Shown here in pieces: positions 34,245 to 38,784 of a DNA stretch of 38,784 bases. The notes under the pieces were generated by a model. It was given only the letters and a program-made list of their open reading frames with translations. It was not told the origin of the DNA and did no database searches. Position 1 is the first letter of the stretch. The number at the start of each line of letters is the position of its first letter. Origin of the DNA: Methylococcaceae bacterium (GTDB lineage Bacteria; Pseudomonadota; Gammaproteobacteria; Methylococcales; Methylomonadaceae); NCBI GenBank assembly GCA_024636875.1, contig JAGXGJ010000024.1:1-38784 (forward strand). The letters are read 5' to 3'. The position numbers were made by a program, and so were the translations under genes.

Positions 34245-36056
34245 GTGATCGAAAATTTAAGAAACATCGCCATTATAGCTCATGTTGACCACGGCAAGAC
34301 GACGCTGGTTGATAAGCTATTACAACAATCGGGTACGTTTGCCGCTCATACCAAAGTGACCGAGCGTATTATGGATTCCAACGATATTGAAAAAGAACGC
34401 GGCATTACCATTCTGGCAAAAAATACGGCGCTGGATTGGAACGGTTATCATATCAACATCGTTGACACCCCCGGCCATGCTGATTTTGGCGGTGAAGTAG
34501 AGCGCGTTTTGTCAATGGTTGATTCAGTGTTACTTCTGGTTGACGCAGTCGATGGCCCGATGCCGCAAACCCGTTTTGTAACCCAAAAGGCTTTTGCTTT
34601 AGGTTTAAAACCGATTGTTGTTATCAATAAAATTGACCGTCCGGGCGCACGTCCGGACTGGGTTGTCGATCAAACCTTTGATTTATTCGATCGCCTGGGT
34701 GCAACCGATGAACAGCTGGATTTTCCTATCGTTTTTGCCTCGGCTATTAATGGCTATGCCGGTTTGGAGCACACTATAACCGAAGGCGATATGACCCCGT
34801 TATTTGAAACGATAGTCGAAAAAGTCAGCCCGCCGCCCGTTGATATGGACGGTCCTTTTAAAATGCAGGTTTCCAGTCTGGACTACAACACTTATGTCGG
34901 CGTCATTGGTATTGGCCGGATTCAGCGCGGCAGCATCAAACCCAGCCAACCATTGATTATTGTCAATCGGGAAGGTGTCGAGCGCAAGAGCCGCATGTTG
35001 CAAATTTTCGGTTTTCATGGCCTGGAGCGTGTAGAAGTGCCTGAAGCCCGCGCCGGCGACATTATTGCCTTTGCCGGCATTGAGAAGCTTGAAATCTCCG
35101 ATACAATCTGTCATCCCGATGCAGTAGAAGTCATGCCCCCGTTATCGGTGGATGAACCTACCGTGACCATGACGTTTCAGGTCAATAACTCACCCTTTGC
35201 CGGGAGAGAAGGTAAATATGTCACTACCCGGCAAATACGCGACCGGCTCGACAAGGAACTGCAACATAACGTCGCCTTAAAAGTTGAAGACACAGGAGAC
35301 CCCGATAAATTTAAAGTATCAGGCCGTGGCGAGTTGCATTTGTCCGTTTTGATTGAGAACATGCGCCGCGAAGGTTTTGAGATGGGCGTATCGCGTCCGG
35401 AAGTAATCATTAAAGAAATTGATGGTAAAAAGTGCGAACCCTATGAAATGGTCACCATTGAAGTGGAAGAAATCCACCAGGGCACCATCATGGAAAAAAT
35501 AGGTGAGCGTAAAGGCGATTTAACCAATATGGTTCCCGACGGCAAAGGCCGCATTCGTCTGGAATATATGATGCCTTCACGCGGCCTGATTGGTTTCCAG
35601 ACCGAATTTATGACGGCAACATCAGGCTCCGGTCTGCTCTACCATGTGTTCGATCATTACGGCCCGATGAAACCGGGTGAAGTCGGCAATCGTCAACGCG
35701 GCGTGATGATTTCAATGGTTGCAGGCAAGGCCGTCACTTATTCATTGCATCCCTTACAAGAACGCGGCGAATTGCTGTTAGTCAATGCCGATGAAGTCTA
35801 CGAAGGCATGTTAGTGGGCCTGCATTCCCGCAGTAATGATTTATGCGTCAACCCCTGTAAACCGAAACAATTAACCAATGTTCGCGCCTCAGGCACCGAT
35901 GAAAGCCTAGTGCTGGCACGGATTCAGAAAATGACGTTAGAACAGGCATTGGAATTTATTGCTGAAGATGAACTGGTTGAGGTTACGCCAAAGTCCATCC
36001 GTCTGCGTAAGAAGCTGTTGACTGAAAATGAGCGGAAGAGAGCGGCTAAGAGTTAA
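34245..36056 (+). CDS. typA: Ribosome-associated GTPase TypA/BipA
   Basis: Translational GTPase involved in 50S assembly and stress adaptation. G motifs: [15 protein letters not shown] (~13), [26 protein letters not shown] and [16 protein letters not shown]-like domains and the BipA-specific C-terminal domain ([32 protein letters not shown]) follow. 603 residues is normal. Start is GTG at 34245. A string of palindromes follows the stop codon. Confidence 0.97.
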   Translation: MIENLRNIAIIAHVDHGKTTLVDKLLQQSGTFAAHTKVTERIMDSNDIEKERGITILAKNTALDWNGYHINIVDTPGHADFGGEVERVLSMVDSVLLLVDAVDGPMPQTRFVTQKAFALGLKPIVVINKIDRPGARPDWVVDQTFDLFDRLGATDEQLDFPIVFASAINGYAGLEHTITEGDMTPLFETIVEKVSPPPVDMDGPFKMQVSSLDYNTYVGVIGIGRIQRGSIKPSQPLIIVNREGVERKSRMLQIFGFHGLERVEVPEARAGDIIAFAGIEKLEISDTICHPDAVEVMPPLSVDEPTVTMTFQVNNSPFAGREGKYVTTRQIRDRLDKELQHNVALKVEDTGDPDKFKVSGRGELHLSVLIENMRREGFEMGVSRPEVIIKEIDGKKCEPYEMVTIEVEEIHQGTIMEKIGERKGDLTNMVPDGKGRIRLEYMMPSRGLIGFQTEFMTATSGSGLLYHVFDHYGPMKPGEVGNRQRGVMISMVAGKAVTYSLHPLQERGELLLVNADEVYEGMLVGLHSRSNDLCVNPCKPKQLTNVRASGTDESLVLARIQKMTLEQALEFIAEDELVEVTPKSIRLRKKLLTENERKRAAKS

Positions 36057-36061
36057 GATTG

Positions 36062-36171
36062 TAGGGGCAATCCCTTGTGGTTGCCTTGCTAGTTCCCAAG
36101 CTCTAGCTTGGGAATTTGATTGTGGAAGCTCCAGCTTCGCTTTCGTGGTTCCCAATCCGGAAACTGGGAAC
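36062..36171. repeat. Cluster of four palindromes downstream of typA
   Basis: In order: GGCAA/TTGCC (36066-36085) within GTAGGGGCAATCCCTTGTGGTTGCC; a perfect 22-nt palindrome TTCCCAAGCTCTAGCTTGGGAA (36093-36114); GAAGCT/AGCTTC (36125-36138); and GTTCCCA/TGGGAAC (36148-36171). They look like REP-type elements of two families, possibly inserted side by side. The ORF-track start of the next gene (TTG at 36120) lies inside them and is not real. Confidence 0.6.
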
Positions 36172-36254
36172 TAGTAGAACCCGACGCTGGTTGTGTTATG
36201 CCAAGGCTGCTCAATTCGCCATGCTTTATCGAAAACAATAAAAAAGGGGATACG

Positions 36255-38033
36255 ATGTCTTACAACGCGACAAATATTCGTGATGTTGTTGAATTCATAA
36301 ATAGAAAGTATTTCTTGCCAGCAATACAAAGACCATTCGTTTGGGAACCAGAGCAAATTGTTGCTCTTTTTGATTCCCTTATGAAAGGTTATCCAATCAG
36401 TTCATTTCTATTTTGGGAAATAAAACCGGAAAATAGAAAAAATTGGGATATTTATGATTTTATAGAGAATTTTAAATATGGTTCAACCCATAATCAGCTC
36501 GTAGAGCCTGATGGAAGAGAATTAACTTTGGTATTAGATGGACAGCAGCGACTCACATCGCTTCTTATTGGATTGAGAGGAAGCTATACAGTAAAGTTAA
36601 AGCATAAGCGTTGGGATAGTCCAGGTGCATGGATCAGACAGCGGCTTTATCTTAATTTATTAAAAGATCCAGGTAATGATGATGAAACGGATGATCTAGG
36701 CGTAACCTATGGATTCAAATTTTTTGCGGAAGCTCCTCAAAACTCAGAAATGGCTTATTGGTTTAAAGTTGGTCAAATTCTTGATTTTGATGATGAAGAT
36801 GCCTTTCATAATACCAAAGATGAGCTTGTCGATTCACTTCCTGGCGCGCTAACAAGAGATGCGGAAAGAATATTTAGGAAAAATATAGAACGACTTTACA
36901 GATTGATTTGGAAAGAAGAAGTCATTTCTTATTACACCGAGAGAAATCAGTCGTATGATCGAGTATTAGATATTTTTATTCGAGCGAATGATGGTGGAAC
37001 GAAATTAAGTAAGTCAGATTTACTTCTTTCTATGATTACCTCCAAATGGAACGGAGTGAATGCTCGAGAAGAAATTTATCAATTCGTCGATTATATTAAT
37101 GATGAATTAGAAAGGAAAAACTCATTTGATAAGGATTTTATCATGAGGTCATGCTTGGTCGTATCTGATCTCGATCAACGATATAAGATAAATAATTTTA
37201 CTTCTAAAAACTTATCGATTATTCAAAATAATTGGGGGAATATAAAAGCTTCAGTCGAAGCTACATTGAGGCTTATTAATCGATTTGGAATTGATCGGGA
37301 TACATTGAGTAGTGCCAATGCTTTGATGCCGATTATTTATTATGTTTCAAAATTAGATGGTAGAAAATTGGATGGAACTACCCCTTTTGACACCCAAAAT
37401 TCTGAACGTATCAGGAAATGGCTTATCGGTGCCTTGTTGAATAATGTGTTCGGAGGCACCTCTGATCAAACAATCGGGATATCCAGAACTATTGTCAAAG
37501 AGGCATTAAAAAGTGGTGATTACTTCCCGTATAAAGCCCTAGTTGCTGGGTTAAGAGAAAAAGGTCGTATTTCTGATTTCGACAACGGAAATATAAATAC
37601 AGTTTTAGATACAAAGTTTGCTCAAAAGAAAACGTTTTTAGCAGTGTCTCTCTTTTATGATAATCACAATTGGGGATCAACTTTTTTGCATGTGGATCAC
37701 ATTATTCCAAGATCATTATGTACCCGACAAAAACTTGTTCAAAAAGGACTTAATGAATCACATATTGAAAAAATCATTACCTCGGTTGATAAAATAGGAA
37801 ATTTACAACTTTTATTAGGTAGGGAAAATCAAGAAAAGTCTAACCAACCGTTTGATCAATGGATTCAAACCAGATCAAATGAGTTTTTGAGCACAAACCT
37901 AATTCCTCCTGATCAATCATTGTGGGCAGTGGAAAACTTATCAGAATTTGTTATAGCCAGGGAAAAATTAATAAGTCAGAGATTAAAAAATATAGGTTTC
38001 TCAGAACCAGAGTTCGAAAGTGAGGAGACCTAA
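36255..38033 (+). CDS. DUF262 protein with C-terminal HNH nuclease domain
   Basis: Two-domain protein of the GmrSD/SspE-like type. The N-terminal DUF262 (ParB/Srx-like nucleotidase) has YFLPAIQRPFVWEPEQIVALFDSLMKGYPISSFLFWEI (~15-55) and VLDGQQRLTSLLIGLRG (~92-108), the nucleotide-binding motif. The C-terminal nuclease has HVDHIIPRSLC (~478) and VDKIGNLQLLLGRENQEKSN, an HNH/DUF1524 pattern. Relatives are restriction-like defence enzymes against modified phage DNA, though many are uncharacterised. ATG at 36255 with AAGGGGAT upstream gives 592 residues and starts at the conserved SYNATNIRDVVEFI. It is visibly more AT-rich than typA and lies among repeats, suggesting horizontal transfer. It ends 2 nt before a small partner gene. 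Confidence 0.85.
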   Translation: MSYNATNIRDVVEFINRKYFLPAIQRPFVWEPEQIVALFDSLMKGYPISSFLFWEIKPENRKNWDIYDFIENFKYGSTHNQLVEPDGRELTLVLDGQQRLTSLLIGLRGSYTVKLKHKRWDSPGAWIRQRLYLNLLKDPGNDDETDDLGVTYGFKFFAEAPQNSEMAYWFKVGQILDFDDEDAFHNTKDELVDSLPGALTRDAERIFRKNIERLYRLIWKEEVISYYTERNQSYDRVLDIFIRANDGGTKLSKSDLLLSMITSKWNGVNAREEIYQFVDYINDELERKNSFDKDFIMRSCLVVSDLDQRYKINNFTSKNLSIIQNNWGNIKASVEATLRLINRFGIDRDTLSSANALMPIIYYVSKLDGRKLDGTTPFDTQNSERIRKWLIGALLNNVFGGTSDQTIGISRTIVKEALKSGDYFPYKALVAGLREKGRISDFDNGNINTVLDTKFAQKKTFLAVSLFYDNHNWGSTFLHVDHIIPRSLCTRQKLVQKGLNESHIEKIITSVDKIGNLQLLLGRENQEKSNQPFDQWIQTRSNEFLSTNLIPPDQSLWAVENLSEFVIAREKLISQRLKNIGFSEPEFESEET

Positions 38034-38035
38034 GA

Positions 38036-38308
38036 ATGAAGTTTGAATTTACATCAGAAAGAATTTTCAGTGATCTATATACAAAAAATAAGGAAGGTGA
38101 ATTTGTGTATCCTCATGAGAAATCAAAAAGAGGCTCGGACAATAAAGGATTAGAAATTACATTAACTGGTAAAAAAGTGGATTACCATATTGTAGGAATT
38201 GAGCAATTTATCGAACATATTGCAAATGGTGATTTTGACGAAATTGGAAGAGTAAGAATGAAGCCAAATTTTCCCAGCGAATTTTTTTGCGTTTCTATTT
38301 TATGGTGA
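38036..38308 (+). CDS. Small protein paired with the DUF262-HNH gene, unrecognised
   Basis: 90 residues, AT-rich like its neighbour, starting 2 nt after the DUF262 stop with GAGGAG upstream, so the two are surely co-translated. It reads MKFEFTSERIFSDLYTKNKE, then a lysine-rich region and GLEITLTGKKVDYHIVGIEQFIEHIANGDFDEIGRVRMK. The tail PNFPSEFFCVSILW is atypical and a palindrome follows within 25 nt, so the 3' end may have been altered. No known domain. It could regulate or assist the nuclease. Confidence 0.6.
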   Translation: MKFEFTSERIFSDLYTKNKEGEFVYPHEKSKRGSDNKGLEITLTGKKVDYHIVGIEQFIEHIANGDFDEIGRVRMKPNFPSEFFCVSILW

Positions 38309-38330
38309 CATGGTGTTCATTGTTGGCATT

Positions 38331-38355
38331 GGCGGTTTGCTATCGCGAAACCGCC
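38331..38355. repeat. Palindrome GGCGGTTT/AAACCGCC
   Basis: Perfect 8-bp arms around GCTATCGCG between the DUF262 partner and the antitoxin-like gene. A REP-type dispersed palindrome; no T run. Confidence 0.55.
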
Positions 38356-38389
38356 CTACGGTTTTACGGTTCTACTCTACATTAAGATA

Positions 38390-38620
38390 ATGAGCACCGT
38401 TCAAGAACTTAAAATGGCTGTTTCACAACTGTCTGCTAACGAACTTATGCAATTTTCAGAATGGTTTGAAGAGTTTGTGGCTGATCAATGGGATAAAAAG
38501 ATTGAGGCTGATATTTTGGCTGGTCGTTTGGATGCTGCTGGCAAGCGTGCTGATGATGAGTTTCTCGCTGGTCGCGCAAAGCCCTGTAATGTGTATTTTA
38601 TGCACCAATCTCGGTTATGA
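38390..38620 (+). CDS. Orphan antitoxin-like small protein
   Basis: 76 residues. MSTVQELKMAVSQLSANELMQFSEWFEEFVADQWDKKIEADILAGRLDAAGKRADDEFLAGRAKP resembles a family of small helical proteins usually found before RelE/ParE-type toxin genes. Relatives generally end soon after the KP position; here the frame runs on with CNVYFMHQSRL. The codons CCC-TGT-AAT would read CCC-TTG-TAA if one T were added, so a one-base loss may have extended the tail. No toxin frame follows; the sequence passes into a palindrome and a group II intron. Family call is from memory of the pattern. Confidence 0.5.
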   Translation: MSTVQELKMAVSQLSANELMQFSEWFEEFVADQWDKKIEADILAGRLDAAGKRADDEFLAGRAKPCNVYFMHQSRL

Positions 38621-38629
38621 TAGATAAAT

Positions 38630-38646
38630 GGTGCGTATAACGCACC
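38630..38646. repeat. Palindrome GGTGCGT-ATA-ACGCACC, intron target
   Basis: A perfect 7-bp hairpin, 3 nt upstream of the intron 5' boundary (GTGTG at 38650). It is of the dispersed-repeat type GGTGCGT...ACGCACCCTA. The intron seems to have entered directly after its CCCTA edge. Confidence 0.6.
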
Positions 38647-38649
38647 CTA

Positions 38650-38784
38650 GTGTGCCCGGCATGGGCTAAAACTTGTTATCTGAAAGGAGATAACCGGAAG
38701 TAGTAACGACAACCGTAGCGAAACGCAAGGGGGAAGCCGTGAGGTCAGCCTGAAAGAAGCGCGTAGCAAATGCACGACCGTAGG
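38650..38784 (+). mobile_element. Group II intron, 5' part (domain I), runs off the window
   Basis: The sequence opens with GTGTGCCCGGCATGGGC, matching the conserved 5' end of bacterial group II introns (GUGYG, then the GCCC/GGGC helix). Further typical pieces follow: a perfect GTTATCT/AGATAAC hairpin, GCGAAACGCAAGGG, and CCTGAAAGAAGCGCGTAGCAAATGCACGACC, which match the domain I core. The reverse transcriptase/maturase gene and domains V-VI would lie beyond the right edge. Orientation is plus. Confidence 0.85.

Noticed and set aside
36062-36171. CRISPR array
   Set aside because: The repeats are different palindromes without equal-length spacers, and no cas gene is present.
36120-36254. 45 extra N-terminal residues of the DUF262 ORF from a TTG start
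   Set aside because: They lie within the palindrome cluster; the ATG at 36255 has a ribosome site and begins at the conserved domain.

Overview
This 38.8 kb window looks like chromosomal DNA of a gammaproteobacterium. The strongest evidence is the initiator-tRNA / rimP / nusA / infB / rbfA / truB / rpsO / pnp block, in the gene order known from gammaproteobacteria. The membrane-anchored multicopper oxidase and cupredoxin, and the many short dispersed palindromes, remind me of Methylococcales-type methanotrophs. That is only an inference: no methane monooxygenase or other diagnostic gene is present.

Layout. 0-1 kb: a MASE1 sensor fragment whose 3' end runs into a repeat. 1.4-3.8 kb: a two-gene copper unit (multicopper oxidase plus cupredoxin). 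3.9-7.3 kb: a double PilZ protein, convergent with a three-gene minus-strand operon (cyoE, a YbiB/TrpD2-like protein, an anchored hydrolase). 7.4-10.6 kb: an active/inactive M16 peptidase pair and rsmD. 10.6-12.3 kb: dispersed repeats and one unrecognised exported protein. 12.3-14.4 kb: a b-type cytochrome and a Cys/Met-metabolism PLP enzyme. 14.7-23.5 kb: the translation and RNA-decay superoperon, with promoter, tRNA-fMet, two leader hairpin terminators and a closing terminator. 23.6-24.7 kb: a lipoprotein lipase-like hydrolase. 24.9-31.6 kb: a polysaccharide (O-antigen type) cluster with flippase, glycosyltransferase and a WbpV-WbpL-WbpM-like set for a UDP-N-acetylfucosamine-type initiating sugar. 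31.6-32.0 kb: a compact minus-strand unit missing from the ORF track. 32.1-36.1 kb: LysR regulator, methyltransferase, rhodanese, then typA/bipA. 36.1-38.8 kb: an accessory end with palindromes, a DUF262-HNH protein and small partner, an orphan antitoxin-like gene, and the 5' end of a group II intron running off the right edge.

The most interesting signal is at 31.62-31.99 kb on the minus strand. It has its own promoter, a 55-codon two-helix membrane peptide, a short 3' region with four CCUCC (anti-Shine-Dalgarno) motifs, one of them in the loop of an 8-bp hairpin, and a strong intrinsic terminator. The design resembles the CCUCCUCCC-loop (CcsR/cuckoo) small RNAs of alphaproteobacteria that lie downstream of small ORFs, but here it is in a gammaproteobacterial context. 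Other leads are a 37-codon membrane peptide stop-start coupled to the flippase, the DUF262-HNH accessory module, and a dispersed repeat that now codes for the tail of RbfA.
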